This document shows, in pieces, positions 43,615-52,995 of a stretch of DNA of 53,266 nucleotides. Position 1 is the first letter of the stretch. Each line of letters begins with the position of its first letter. The stretch lies in the NCBI GenBank assembly GCA_946487895.1, contig CAMLUO010000005.1, positions 1 through 53,266 of the forward strand, read 5' to 3'. A model generated the notes under the pieces. It had not been told where the DNA came from, ran no database searches, and saw only the letters and a program-made list of their open reading frames with translations. A program made the translations under genes and the position numbers. The DNA is from an uncultured Clostridium sp. (GTDB taxonomy: Bacteria; Bacillota; Clostridia; TANB77; CAG-508).

Positions 43615-44104
43615 TGCCTTTTATCAAATCGTTTATTTCATCTATAATTCTTTGAGTATTTTCTTTTTGCTCAATACTTTCAAAACGTAAACTTTTTATC
43701 GGAATGTATATTTTTTCTCCATTTTTTAAATTTATCTTTATAGCCTTTAATCTAGTACATATTATGTAAACTGCTATTAAAATTATACTTATTGCAATTG
43801 GTTCATACATAAATTTATATTTCATATCAAATAATGTTGACATTGCAAGTAATATAATAATAGCAAGCAAAATTACTTGAGGCACAAAGATTAAAAAAAT
43901 ATTTCCATACTTTGCTTTTAATATATCACTAATTTTATAAGTTCCTGTTGGATTTTTCATTGGATTTATAACTTTTTCTTTATACTCTTCACATCTGACT
44001 TCTAAATTTTGTTGAGTAAAAATAATTTTTATATTAGCACTATATTCACCCGATGGCCAGTAGCCTTTCAATCTATTTATTCTAAAATTATATTCTTCCT
44101 TCAA
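43601..44104 (-). CDS. Hypothetical membrane protein, 167 residues
   Basis: Not recognised. Soluble N-terminal 75 residues, two membrane helices (about 73-92 and 102-119), then a C-terminal beta/alpha part with KIYIPIKSLRFESIEQ that resembles a PH-like domain of Firmicute membrane proteins. Monocistronic; the terminator overlaps its stop codon. Confidence 0.6.
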   Translation of the reverse strand: MKEEYNFRINRLKGYWPSGEYSANIKIIFTQQNLEVRCEEYKEKVINPMKNPTGTYKISDILKAKYGNIFLIFVPQVILLAIIILLAMSTLFDMKYKFMYEPIAISIILIAVYIICTRLKAIKINLKNGEKIYIPIKSLRFESIEQKENTQRIIDEINDLIKGKKVF

Positions 44105-44303
44105 GTTATCATCCCCTATTTTTATTTTATAAATACTTTTATCAATAAATTATACACTTACAAGTTAATAAAAAATTAATTTTGTTTTTTCCTTCTTTTC
44201 ACTTTCAGTTCACACAATGGACAAATTTCACTGTTAAAATACAACCATAGTCAGTAAAGTAATACTGATTTGAATTTAAAAACATCCCCTTTTATTTTCA
44301 AAA

Positions 44304-44341
44304 AAGAAAGCAGTACAAAAAATGTACTGTTTTCTTTTTTA
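44304..44341. terminator. Bidirectional terminator
   Basis: AAAAAAGAAA-CAGTACA/TGTACTG-TTTCTTTTTT with loop AAAAA; ends the gene at 44377 on the minus strand. The remainder of 44105-44376 shows nothing else clear. Confidence 0.8.
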
Positions 44342-44376
44342 GTTATTTTTAATTACAATTCCATCAATACATTTTA

Positions 44377-45237
44377 TTATATTATAACTAAATCCATTTC
44401 ACTTGTATAATTTTCATTTCCATAAGGATAAATAATATATAAAACATTATCAGTCAAATAGAAATAATTTGAATTTTCAACTTTATATTGTTCACTAGAA
44501 GTATCTCTATTATAGATATTGTATCCTAATTCTTTTAAATCTTCTACCTGTCTTTGTTCTTCTGCAATTTTAGTATCTATCCTATTTTGAACTTCATTCT
44601 TATCTACATATTCAATTGCTAAAACTTCTTCTAAAGAGATTTCCTTATTATTTCTCAAATCATAATTATATGTTTCGATAATTACTCTTTGAGCATTTGA
44701 ACCTTCTTTTAAATTTGACCTAATCATCAAAGATAATATATCCTCTTGTATATTTGCTACATAATCTACAGTATAAATTATATTTTGATTTTCACTTTCT
44801 AGCACTTCATTTGTTTTATCAATAAATGATTGTATATCTTGATTATATTCATCAATTATAGGGTTATCAATATTAATTTTTGGAATATGTACTTCTATAT
44901 CATAGCTATTTAACTTCGTTTCTTTTCGTTCCATATCAACATAAACAAGTTCTTTGCTATCATCTGCCTTCTTATTTTCTCCTTGACCTTCTAAATTAGT
45001 TAAGCTATTTGTAAAAATCTGGTCAAACTCTGTTTCCAAAGCATCAGTTTGTTCTTCTGTTTTCTGTCCAAATTCTTGTTCTCTAGCCATACCAACCAAT
45101 CTACCTAGATCAATTCTAGCATAAAATTGAACATAAAAAGCAACTATGACACAAATTATACATACTACCATAATTGATATATATATTATTAATTGTTTTT
45201 TCTTTATTTTATTTCTCTCTGGTAAATTTATTTTCAT
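44377..45237 (-). CDS. Membrane-anchored protein with DUF3298/RsiV-like domain
   Basis: About 286 residues: basic N-terminus, one membrane helix (about 14-34), an acidic linker (residues 50-90), then an extracytoplasmic domain whose pattern (SYDIEVHIPKINIDNP, INxxI, then DLRNNKEISLEEVLA and a C-terminal NVLYIIYPYGNENYT) resembles the DUF3298/DUF4163 domains of RsiV and PdaC. Start ATG 45235-45237 is 8-9 bases after AAAGGA. Divergent from clpE; function unknown, possibly lysozyme or cell-wall sensing. Confidence 0.6.
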   Translation of the reverse strand: MKINLPERNKIKKKQLIIYISIMVVCIICVIVAFYVQFYARIDLGRLVGMAREQEFGQKTEEQTDALETEFDQIFTNSLTNLEGQGENKKADDSKELVYVDMERKETKLNSYDIEVHIPKINIDNPIIDEYNQDIQSFIDKTNEVLESENQNIIYTVDYVANIQEDILSLMIRSNLKEGSNAQRVIIETYNYDLRNNKEISLEEVLAIEYVDKNEVQNRIDTKIAEEQRQVEDLKELGYNIYNRDTSSEQYKVENSNYFYLTDNVLYIIYPYGNENYTSEMDLVII

Positions 45238-45381
45238 TTTTTTATCCTTTCTTTTCCCCATTTTTATTATACCATCTATAATAATTTTTGTAAATGAAAA
45301 TTACAATTTTTTGAAAAGCTAAAATCAACTAATTAATTATTAAATTTTCATTAAAATTGCCAAAGAAAAAAGCAATTTTTA

Positions 45382-45410
45382 TTGACTTTTTCCAGTTTTT
45401 GAGATATGAT
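45382..45410 (+). promoter_or_regulatory. Promoter of clpE-pgsA
   Basis: TTGACT (45382-45387), 17-base spacer, TATGAT (45405-45410). No CtsR-type GGTCAAA heptads were seen near it, so the usual repression of clp genes is not evident. Confidence 0.75.
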
Positions 45411-45450
45411 ATTATAGATTAAATTTAGATAGAAATGAGGAATTAAAAGT

Positions 45451-47814
45451 ATGTTATGTTCAGAATGTAATAAAAACCCAGCAATACTTTTTTATAAAAA
45501 AATAGAAAATGGCAAAGAATCAATGGAAGGATATTGCTATGACTGTGCAAAGAAAAAAGGTATTAATCCAAATGAAGTACTAGCAAAGCAAAATGCCATA
45601 TTATCAAATGATAAAATTAATTTAAGTGATATGACAGAACAATTTGAAAGTATTTTTAAGGATTTAGCTGAAAATATTAATTTAGAAGATATTGAAAATA
45701 TTGAAGGTGCTATCACTTTTAATACACAAGACCCAAATAATAATCAAGATGAAGATTCACCTAAAATTTCAGGTGCAGCAATCCCACTAGGTTCAATCTT
45801 TTCAAATATTATCGGACAAAACAATAGAAAAGATGAACAAGAAGAACCAAGTAATGGTAGAAAAAAGGTTAAAGTAGAAAAAAAGAAAAATACAAAACAA
45901 AATAAGAAAAAGAAATTTTTGGATACTTTTGGTACTAACCTAACTAACAAAGCTAAAAATAATGAATTAGATATAGTTGTAGGTCGTGATAAAGAAATTC
46001 AAAGAATTGTTCAAATTTTAAATAGACGTTCAAAAAATAATCCATGCTTAATTGGTGAACCAGGTGTTGGTAAAACTGCTATTGCCCAAGGTTTAGCAAT
46101 TAAAATAGCAAATCAAAACGTTCCAGCAAAACTTTTAAATAAGGAAGTCTATCTTTTAGACATGACTGCCGTAATTGCAGGAACTCAATTTAGAGGTCAA
46201 TTTGAATCTCGTATGAAAGGAATTATTGATGAATGTAAAGAATATGGAAATATTATCTTAGTTATTGATGAAATCCATAATATCATTGGTGCAGGTGATG
46301 GAGAACATTCTATGAATGCTGCAAATATTTTAAAACCTGCTTTATCTAATGGAGAAATCCAATTAATTGGTACTACAACTTTAAAAGAATATAGAAAATA
46401 TATTGAAAAAGATTCTGCTTTAGAAAGAAGATTTCAACAAGTTTTAGTTGAAGAACCAACAATTGATGATTCTATTGGAATTCTTGAAGGAATCAAAAAA
46501 TATTATGAAGAATATCATAAAGTAAAAATATCTTCTGATGTTATTCGTCAAGCTGTTATAATGTCTGAAAAATATATTCATGATAGATTTTTACCAGACA
46601 AAGCAATTGATATTTTAGATGAAGCATGTTCTAGAATTAACTTAGAAAACAAAGAGCTATACAAATTAGAAATGCTAAAACAAGAATTATCTCAAGTACA
46701 AGCAGAAAAAGAAGAAGTTGTTGCAGCAGATTCAACAGAAGATTATCAAAGAGCTGCTGACTTAAAAACACGTGAATGTCAATTAATTGAACAAATCGAT
46801 AAATTAAATAGCAAAATGAAATTGAAACAACTAACTATTCAAGATATAGCAAATGTTATTGAAAGCTGGACAAAAATCCCAGTTAAGAAAATAACAGAAG
46901 CTGAAACACAAAAATTATTAAACTTAGAAACTAACCTACATAAAAGAATTATCGGTCAAGATGAAGCTGTTAGTAGTGTTGCAAGAGCAATTAGAAGAAA
47001 TCGTGCAGGACTTCAAACAACAAAAAGACCACCATCATTTATTTTCGTTGGTCCAACTGGTGTTGGTAAAACAGAACTTGCCAAAAGTTTAGCTTACGAA
47101 ATGTTTGGAAGTGAAGATTCTATTATTAGAATAGATATGTCTGAATATATGGAAAGTCATTCTACATCTAAATTAATAGGTGCACCTCCAGGATATGTTG
47201 GTTATGATGATGCTGGTCAATTAACTGATAAAGTAAAAAGAAAACCTTATTCAATCATTCTTTTAGATGAAATTGAAAAAGCACATCCTGATGTATTTAA
47301 TATTTTATTACAAGTATTAGATGATGGAAAATTAACTGATAGTCAAGGAAATTCTGTTAGTTTTTCAAATACAATTGTTATAATGACATCAAATGCTGGT
47401 TCTAACCTAAATAACAATTCAATCGGATTTGGTGGTCAAACAGCAAATAAAAATAAAGTATTAGATAGCTTAAAAGATATCTTTAGACCTGAATTTTTAA
47501 ATAGAGTTGATGAAATTGTGGCATTTGACCCATTGACTAAAGAACAATTATTACAAATTGTTGATTTAATGTTACAAAATACTTTTAATGCTTTAAAAGA
47601 AAAAGATATTAAAATCGAAGTTTCTGACAAAGCTAAAAACTATTTATTAGAAAAAGGAACTGATATTAAATTTGGTGCAAGACCTTTAAGACGTGCTATT
47701 CAAAGATATTTGGAAGATGAATTATCTGAAATGATTTTAAAAGGTGAATTATTAGATGGTCAAACAGTAAATGTTGATTTTGCAAATGATAAGCTAAAAT
47801 TCGAAGTAAAATAA
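45451..47814 (+). CDS. clpE: Clp protease ATP-binding subunit, ClpE-type
   Basis: 787 residues. N-terminal zinc finger with two CxxC pairs (MLCSEC...[10 protein letters not shown]) typical of ClpE rather than ClpC, an acidic linker, AAA1 with [13 protein letters not shown] (near 205), a UVR-like coiled linker ([18 protein letters not shown]), AAA2 with [15 protein letters not shown] (near 534) and the C-terminal D2 small domain. Unfolds misfolded proteins for ClpP. GAGGAA 8 bases before the ATG. pgsA follows after 10 bases. Confidence 0.92.
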   Translation: MLCSECNKNPAILFYKKIENGKESMEGYCYDCAKKKGINPNEVLAKQNAILSNDKINLSDMTEQFESIFKDLAENINLEDIENIEGAITFNTQDPNNNQDEDSPKISGAAIPLGSIFSNIIGQNNRKDEQEEPSNGRKKVKVEKKKNTKQNKKKKFLDTFGTNLTNKAKNNELDIVVGRDKEIQRIVQILNRRSKNNPCLIGEPGVGKTAIAQGLAIKIANQNVPAKLLNKEVYLLDMTAVIAGTQFRGQFESRMKGIIDECKEYGNIILVIDEIHNIIGAGDGEHSMNAANILKPALSNGEIQLIGTTTLKEYRKYIEKDSALERRFQQVLVEEPTIDDSIGILEGIKKYYEEYHKVKISSDVIRQAVIMSEKYIHDRFLPDKAIDILDEACSRINLENKELYKLEMLKQELSQVQAEKEEVVAADSTEDYQRAADLKTRECQLIEQIDKLNSKMKLKQLTIQDIANVIESWTKIPVKKITEAETQKLLNLETNLHKRIIGQDEAVSSVARAIRRNRAGLQTTKRPPSFIFVGPTGVGKTELAKSLAYEMFGSEDSIIRIDMSEYMESHSTSKLIGAPPGYVGYDDAGQLTDKVKRKPYSIILLDEIEKAHPDVFNILLQVLDDGKLTDSQGNSVSFSNTIVIMTSNAGSNLNNNSIGFGGQTANKNKVLDSLKDIFRPEFLNRVDEIVAFDPLTKEQLLQIVDLMLQNTFNALKEKDIKIEVSDKAKNYLLEKGTDIKFGARPLRRAIQRYLEDELSEMILKGELLDGQTVNVDFANDKLKFEVK

Positions 47815-47824
47815 GGAGTAGAAA

Positions 47825-48418
47825 ATGTTTAAGAATGTACCAAATATATTAACTATTATTAGATTTTTATTAATACCTTTTATTGTATTTTATATTTTTT
47901 CAGGCAATTATATTTTAGCTTTTGTATTTTTTACAATATCAGGTTTAACAGATATTGCTGATGGATTTATCGCAAGAAAATATAATCTTATTTCTAATTT
48001 TGGAAAATTGATGGATCCATTAGCTGATAAATTGACACAAATTACAACTCTTGCTTCACTTGCAATAACTGATATTATTCCTATTTGGATTTTAGTTATT
48101 GTTTTATTAAAAGAGTTTATTATGATTTGTGGGGCTTCTTTCCTTTATGGAAAAGATGTTGTTGTTTATAGTAAATGGTATGGAAAATTAGCAACTGTAT
48201 TGTTCTATATTGCTATTGTTTCTTCTTTGATTGCTAAGCAATTTAATTTAGGAGGATTTTGGCAAGATTTAGATTTCGCTTTATATACTTTTGCTTTAAT
48301 CTCTACTCTTCTTTCTCTAATAATGTATATTAGAGATGTTTATCAAAAAGGGTTTATTGATAAACAGGATTTACAAAAAGAAGTTACTGTTGATAAGAAA
48401 GAAAAGAAAAATAAATAA
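47825..48418 (+). CDS. pgsA: CDP-diacylglycerol-glycerol-3-phosphate 3-phosphatidyltransferase
   Basis: 197 residues; commits CDP-diacylglycerol to phosphatidylglycerol synthesis in the membrane. The CDP-alcohol phosphatidyltransferase motif is complete: DIADGFIARKYN then FGKLMDPLADK (residues 39-65), with about five membrane helices. NIPN-type start (MFKNVPNILTIIRFLLIP). 10 bases after clpE with its own AAGGAG; an unusual operon partner. C-terminal Lys-rich extension of about 25 residues. Confidence 0.94.
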   Translation: MFKNVPNILTIIRFLLIPFIVFYIFSGNYILAFVFFTISGLTDIADGFIARKYNLISNFGKLMDPLADKLTQITTLASLAITDIIPIWILVIVLLKEFIMICGASFLYGKDVVVYSKWYGKLATVLFYIAIVSSLIAKQFNLGGFWQDLDFALYTFALISTLLSLIMYIRDVYQKGFIDKQDLQKEVTVDKKEKKNK

Positions 48419-48436
48419 TTAATTATTCCAAAACAA

Positions 48437-48468
48437 GAGACGATGTCCTAAATCAGGAAATCGTCTCT
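48437..48468 (+). terminator. Terminator of clpE-pgsA
   Basis: GAGACGAT-TCC/GGA-ATCGTCTC stem with one bulge, loop TAAATCA, then TTTTT. Confidence 0.85.
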
Positions 48469-48483
48469 CATTTTTATGAAACG

Positions 48484-48657
48484 TTAAGCTTCTTTTTCAT
48501 TCAGCCACAACAGGTATAATAAAAATACGATTAAACATATAAAACCAAACACATACAGTAAAATATTACTGTAAATAATCCCATTTATTATACCTCCTGA
48601 AATTCCACTCCCAAACATCAAACCAATTACAAAATTTAATACATTTTTCCGTTTCAT
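48484..48657 (-). CDS. Small membrane protein, 57 residues
   Basis: ATG 48655-48657, 6 bases after AAGGAGG, stop at 48484-48486. Two hydrophobic helices (NVLNFVIGLMFGSGISGGII and ILLYVFGFICLIVFLLYLLW) and a charged end NEKEA. Not recognised. Codon 3 is CGG (48649-48651), the second in-frame CGG not at a frame break. It is preceded by a leader peptide ORF and hairpin and by a near-consensus promoter, so it is probably expressed under translational control. Confidence 0.65.
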   Translation of the reverse strand: MKRKNVLNFVIGLMFGSGISGGIINGIIYSNILLYVFGFICLIVFLLYLLWLNEKEA

Positions 48658-48662
48658 ATTTT

Positions 48663-48728
48663 TTACCTCCTTGTACTACTCGGAGGCATACCCTCCGAGA
48701 ATTTATTAATCCCCATTGGGTACAGCAT
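48663..48728 (-). CDS. Leader peptide, 21 residues
   Basis: ATG 48726-48728 to TAA 48663-48665. Starts MLYPMGINKFSEG and ends SSTRR; the final AGG AGG codons are the ribosome binding site of the next gene. Unlike its surroundings it has many GC-rich codons. Sits over a perfect 8-bp hairpin. No strong RBS of its own is seen. Confidence 0.5.
   Translation of the reverse strand: MLYPMGINKFSEGMPPSSTRR
48679..48699 (-). promoter_or_regulatory. Leader hairpin before the small membrane protein gene
   Basis: Perfect 8-bp stem CTCGGAGG/CCTCCGAG, loop of 5, within the leader ORF. CCTCC could alternatively pair with the downstream AGGAGG RBS, which would hide it. Confidence 0.55.
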
Positions 48729-48740
48729 AAAGCTACTTTA

Positions 48741-48769
48741 ATTATATCACATTACATAACTTTTTTCAA
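48741..48769 (-). promoter_or_regulatory. Promoter of the leader/small membrane protein unit
   Basis: On the complement TTGAAA (48764-48769), 17 bases, TATAAT (48741-48746) with an upstream TGA (extended -10). It overlaps the very end of the bofC-like gene. Confidence 0.75.
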
Positions 48770-48772
48770 CTT

Positions 48773-48814
48773 TTACTCATAATCTTCAATTAATTGATTC
48801 AACTCTTGTTTACC
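48773..48814 (-). CDS. BofC-domain protein, C-terminal 13 residues in shifted frame
   Basis: Reads GKQELNQLIEDYE then TAA. This matches the usual end of BofC C-terminal domains (GI-V---EEL--LLEDFE), so it belongs to the gene whose main part stops at CGG TAA (48810-48815). Only reached if the C of CGG is skipped. Confidence 0.75.
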   Translation of the reverse strand, partial: GKQELNQLIEDYE

Positions 48815-48815
48815 G
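48813..48815 (-). other. In-frame CGG at frame break (bofC-like gene)
   Basis: Codon context GTA AAT CGG TAA: CGG is directly followed by a stop. Skipping the C gives AAT GGT AAA CAA GAG TTG and restores the conserved family C-terminus. Confidence 0.8.
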
Positions 48816-49376
48816 ATTTACTTCAATTCCCTTTTCCATTTGAATTTTATCTGTTTCTGGTAAATAATCAGTTGTAATACTTGTCTCTTCTAATAACCTT
48901 TCAGTTCCGTCACTCAATCTTTCATAAATAACAACTTTGCCATCTAGGTCTTTAACTAGATAATGTTCTCCACATTCTCCTTCTTTTTCAACATATACAA
49001 CGACTTCATTACTTTTAAAAGTTTCTACCATATACTCTGGATACATCTCTTTCAATTCAGTTTCAGTTTTATTTACTAATTCCTCTGGTATATTATTATA
49101 TTGACTTGTTATATGTCCACATCCTTTGTAATATGTTCTAACAGTAAAAGAACAATTTGGAGATATTTTTACTTCTTCTGCATTTGTTTCTACTAGTTCA
49201 TTTTGTTGCATCTCTTCATATTCGTCCGTACATTCGTCTAAGATATTTTCTTCAGCAACTTGTGTTTCAACATTTAGCTGTTCTTGATTATCCTTTGGTC
49301 TTGATATTACAACTGCAGTTATCATTGCTCCTAAAATCACAATTACACATATTAAAACTGTTATTATTTTATTCAT
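48816..49376 (-). CDS. BofC C-terminal-domain protein
   Basis: 187 residues in this frame (200 with the shifted end). Membrane helix at residues 4-24, acidic linker, then SFTVRTYYKGCGH (BofC-type middle domain) and a C-terminal domain EHYLVKDLDGKVVIYERLSDG...DYLPETDKIQMEKGIEV, which is the bypass-of-forespore C fold. BofC in Bacillus slows SpoIVB signalling to the pro-sigmaK machine, whose BofA is also in this window. GGAGGG 8 bases before the ATG. The frame break removes only the last helix. Confidence 0.82.
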
Positions 49377-49477
49377 AACAAACCCTCCATAAATACTTTT
49401 TATTAGTATTTACAGATTTGTTAGAATTATACAATTAACACGTTTTTAGATAATTTGCAACTATTTTTAGTCGCACT

Positions 49478-49508
49478 TTAGTGCATTTTGAGGCCGTCCC
49501 CATTGCAC
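49478..49508 (-). repeat. GGGACG-type dispersed element, copy 7
   Basis: On the complement GGTGCAATGGGGACGGCCTC then AAAATGCAC, matching the dnaE copy with one change. It supplies the last nine codons and stop of comEC. Confidence 0.65.
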
Positions 49509-51943
49509 CCAACCTCCAAAATAATTTCTCCATCTTCATCTGTCCTATAGATTTTCGTGCCATTTATCCTTTCAAGAACTTCTGCTGTCGGATGACCAAA
49601 CATATTATTTTTTCCAACTCCAATCAAACAAATTTTAGGATTAACCTTTTCAAAAAAACTTTGTGTTGTTGAAGTTTTAGAACCATGATGTGCTACTTTT
49701 AAAACATCTGATTTTAAAATATATTCTCCTTTTTCTTTATAAAAATCCAAAATCTTTTCTTCTGCTATAGCTTCAATATCTCCAGTAAATAGCATTGAAA
49801 ATTTACCATATCGTAATTTCATAACCATCGCATTATTATTCAAAACATTTTCTTGTATTTGCTCTTCAATTGGCCATAAAATGTCAAAATACAAATTTTT
49901 TTCAATCTTTAAACAATCTCCCTGCTTTAGAACTTTTACTTGAATCTTCTTATCTTCTACAATCTTCAAAAATTTTTGATAATTTTCCGAGTCCTGTTCT
50001 TGTTTTGATATATATACTTGTCCAACTCTTAACTCTTCCAAAATGGTTAAAATCCCACCAACATGGTCTTGGTCAAAATGAGATATAAATACATAATCTA
50101 ACTTTGTATAACCCCTGTCTAAAATATATGGTAATAGTGTACTCTTCCCCACATCATATTCTTCAGACATACTTCCACCTCCATCTATTAAAATCGTTTT
50201 ATTTTGAGATGTAGTTATAAATGTACAATCACCTTGTCCAACATCAACAAAATGAATTTTTAGTTTTTTAGGAATAATATTTAGAATAAAAAGCAATGAA
50301 ACAAAAACTATCAAAACTTTTAAAACCTTATTTCTATTTTGCCTAAACTTAAACTTCAAAAGTGCTACTAAATTTCTAATTCTTATACTTGTAAAATCAG
50401 GATTTTTCAAATTAAACGCTATATAAATTCTATTAATGACAATTACACATATATAATAAATTACTATTTGCCATACTTTTGGGGTTGGAATATATATTTT
50501 TGAAAACGGCAAATGACTAATCTCAGATATACTAATCAAAATTTGGATTCCTACTGACATAAAAATTGATAGTATTTTTGCGATTTCTATTGATATAAAG
50601 GATATAAGGATACAAACAAATCCTACAATAATAATTGGACCAATAATAACACTTACTAAAATATTTGAAATAAAAAAATATATCCCCAATATATTAAAAT
50701 TAAATAACAATATTGGTAAAATCACTATTTGTGCAGAAAGTGTAACTGAAAGCATTTCCTTTATTTTATCCATAAATAATATAAATTTTCGATTTATTCG
50801 ATATTTAATTTTTTTATTTCGTATTTTTAATTTTCTTAAAAAATTATAGACATTTTTGTTAAAACAAACAATTCCAATTGTTCCTAAATATGATAACTGT
50901 AAGCCCACATTTAATATTAAAAATGGATTATATATTAATAAAATAAGAAGTGATAAACTAATTGAAGTCCAAATGTCATTTTTTCGATGAATCAATTTAG
51001 AAATTAGCATGATTATTCCCATGATACTTGACCTTACAACTGATGGCATAAAACCTGTTATAAACATATATATTACTAAAATTATTATTGTTATAATCCT
51101 TGTTTTTCTTTTTCCAATCCCTTTTTTAAGTACAAATTCTATTCCCATAACTATATAAGTTATATGCATTCCTGATATTGCTAAAACATGAGAAATATTT
51201 GCTATTTTAAAATCTTCATTCACTTCTTCTTCAACTTTACTTGTATCTCCCAATATTAAACCTGTAAATATAGCACTATACTTTTCTGGAATTAATTTAT
51301 TTATATTTTCCTTTATTTTTAAATTAATATTATTTGCAAAAGTAAAAATTAGATTATTACTATTCTTAGCTAAAATCTCTATGCTATCAGCTTTAATTGT
51401 GCCATGAATTTTAATTGATTTTAGATATTCTTTATAATCAAAACCACCATAATTTCTGCTTTCTGATGGCTCTACAAATTCTCCTTTAATTAAAATCTTA
51501 TCACCATATTCTAATTCAATATCTTTGTTTTTATTTACACTTAAAATCAAATTAGTATCTTTATTCTCAGTTTTAATTTTATATGTATCTTTATATTCTT
51601 TTTCTTCTTTATTACTATCTACTATGGCAATAAGAGTTAATTCTTCTCCATCTTTATACACATTTTCATACTTTTCATTTTGGAAATTGACTATAAGATT
51701 CGAAATTATTGAAATTATAATAATTAAATAAATTGACTTTCGATTAAAAAATATCTTTATATATCTAAAATACCTTCTTGGTGATAGAATATTCCATTTA
51801 TTTTTTGATAAAAAAGTTTTTAATATTAAATATATTGCAGCTATAAAAATATAGAAAAGGGCTACACTAAAATTAAAGTATAGCCCCCATAATATACCTA
51901 TCATATACCCTATAACTGCAATTAAAATCGGTCGTTCCTTCAA
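49478..51943 (-). CDS. comEC: DNA internalization protein ComEC/Rec2
   Basis: 821 residues; polytopic channel for single-stranded DNA uptake during transformation. N-terminal helices, an OB-fold-like extracellular part (residues 90-190), the competence domain (HVLAISGMHITYIVMG near 250), then a metallo-beta-lactamase-like domain (FVDVGQGDCTFI near 570, ISHFDQDHVGG with the metal His/Asp, LKVAHHGSKTST). Starts with TTG 6 bases after AGGAGG. The final residues (VGCNGDGLKMH) come from repeat copy 7, so the native end was replaced. Confidence 0.93.
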   Translation of the reverse strand: MKERPILIAVIGYMIGILWGLYFNFSVALFYIFIAAIYLILKTFLSKNKWNILSPRRYFRYIKIFFNRKSIYLIIIISIISNLIVNFQNEKYENVYKDGEELTLIAIVDSNKEEKEYKDTYKIKTENKDTNLILSVNKNKDIELEYGDKILIKGEFVEPSESRNYGGFDYKEYLKSIKIHGTIKADSIEILAKNSNNLIFTFANNINLKIKENINKLIPEKYSAIFTGLILGDTSKVEEEVNEDFKIANISHVLAISGMHITYIVMGIEFVLKKGIGKRKTRIITIIILVIYMFITGFMPSVVRSSIMGIIMLISKLIHRKNDIWTSISLSLLILLIYNPFLILNVGLQLSYLGTIGIVCFNKNVYNFLRKLKIRNKKIKYRINRKFILFMDKIKEMLSVTLSAQIVILPILLFNFNILGIYFFISNILVSVIIGPIIIVGFVCILISFISIEIAKILSIFMSVGIQILISISEISHLPFSKIYIPTPKVWQIVIYYICVIVINRIYIAFNLKNPDFTSIRIRNLVALLKFKFRQNRNKVLKVLIVFVSLLFILNIIPKKLKIHFVDVGQGDCTFITTSQNKTILIDGGGSMSEEYDVGKSTLLPYILDRGYTKLDYVFISHFDQDHVGGILTILEELRVGQVYISKQEQDSENYQKFLKIVEDKKIQVKVLKQGDCLKIEKNLYFDILWPIEEQIQENVLNNNAMVMKLRYGKFSMLFTGDIEAIAEEKILDFYKEKGEYILKSDVLKVAHHGSKTSTTQSFFEKVNPKICLIGVGKNNMFGHPTAEVLERINGTKIYRTDEDGEIILEVGCNGDGLKMH

Positions 51944-51977
51944 AATTTTCCTCCTTTAATTGCTTTCTTTTCATTCT

Positions 51978-52994
51978 TTAGTTAAAAATTCTTCTTGCTC
52001 CTACATAATTATTGTTGTAATATCCTGAATTAATTGTATCTGTTGTAACACCTGTTGTTTTATTTTCTGCATGAACTATCATTCCTCCACCAATGTAAAT
52101 TCCAACATGATTAATTCCAGATTTACCAAACATTACTAAATCTCCAGGTTGCAAATTTGCTCTTGATACTGCAGTACCATTACTATATTGTCCTGCTGCT
52201 GTTCTGTTTAAACTTACTCCAAATTGTTTATATATATATGAAGTAAAACCTGAACAGTCAAATCCAGTACTTGGTGAAGACCCACCATAAACATATTTAT
52301 AACCTATATATGATTTAGCTTTCGCAACTACTGCCGCTCCTGAGCTAGAAGCTGATGATGTTGTACTTGCTGTTGTATCTTGTGTTTGTGTACTTGTAGT
52401 TGACCTTCTTGTAGTTGATGACCTTGAAGTTGTTTGTCTTGTTGCAGATAGTAGGTTTGTTGCAATATAACCATCTCTTCCATTTACTGTTACTTTGCTC
52501 CATCCACCTTCTTCTGATTGTACTACAACTTCTGTATTCATCGTTGCATTTGTTACAATTTCAGATGATGTATTTGGTTCTTTCCTAACATTAACTGTTG
52601 ATGCATTAACATACATCGTTTTTTGACTATTTTGTGCTTGTTCTTGAGCTACTTGCTGTTCAGCTGCCTCTTGTGCAGCTTGTTGTTCTTGTGCTATCTT
52701 TTCTTGTTCAGCTTTTGTTAGGATTTTTTCTTTTCTTATCCAACCCTTTGTATTTTGAGTTTCTACACAAACCCAACCATTTATGATTTCAGTTACATTA
52801 ACTTCTTCATCTTTCTTTACTTCAATTGTTTCTGTTGCATTAATTGCAGGAACAATTTTCAATTTTGTATTTTCTTCAATAATATTCTTTCCTAATTCTA
52901 TCTCATCTTCTGTTTGTTCACTTTCTTGTGAATTTTGCTCTGCATTCTCCACATTTTGTTCTTCTTCTGTTGATGTTATATTATTTTCATCTCC
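51978..52994 (-). CDS. SH3/NlpC-P60 cell-wall hydrolase, main segment
   Basis: 339 codons. Two SH3-type domains (VPAINATETIEVKKDEEVNV near residue 40; VNASTVNVRKEPNTSSEIV near 130), a Gln/Ala-rich coiled linker, a Ser/Thr-rich linker, then the NlpC/P60 domain with catalytic Cys in FDCSGFTSYIY, His in INHVGIYIGGG and the second His in MIVHAEN. Cleaves peptidoglycan stem peptides. Its N-terminal part is in another frame, joined at CGG 52993-52995. The ATG/GTG start inside this segment would lack a signal peptide. Confidence 0.9.
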   Translation of the reverse strand, partial: GDENNITSTEEEQNVENAEQNSQESEQTEDEIELGKNIIEENTKLKIVPAINATETIEVKKDEEVNVTEIINGWVCVETQNTKGWIRKEKILTKAEQEKIAQEQQAAQEAAEQQVAQEQAQNSQKTMYVNASTVNVRKEPNTSSEIVTNATMNTEVVVQSEEGGWSKVTVNGRDGYIATNLLSATRQTTSRSSTTRRSTTSTQTQDTTASTTSSASSSGAAVVAKAKSYIGYKYVYGGSSPSTGFDCSGFTSYIYKQFGVSLNRTAAGQYSNGTAVSRANLQPGDLVMFGKSGINHVGIYIGGGMIVHAENKTTGVTTDTINSGYYNNNYVGARRIFN

Positions 52995-52995
52995 G
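52993..52995 (-). other. In-frame CGG at frame break (NlpC/P60 gene)
   Basis: Codon context AAT ACT CGG AGA TGA. Skipping the C gives ACT GGA GAT GAA and opens the frame. The new frame has a TAA about 25 bases upstream, so the shift must happen in a window of about 12 codons, which contains this single CGG. Confidence 0.75.

Noticed and set aside
45300..45450. CtsR operator at clpE
   Set aside because: No GGTCAAA-type heptad tandem found.
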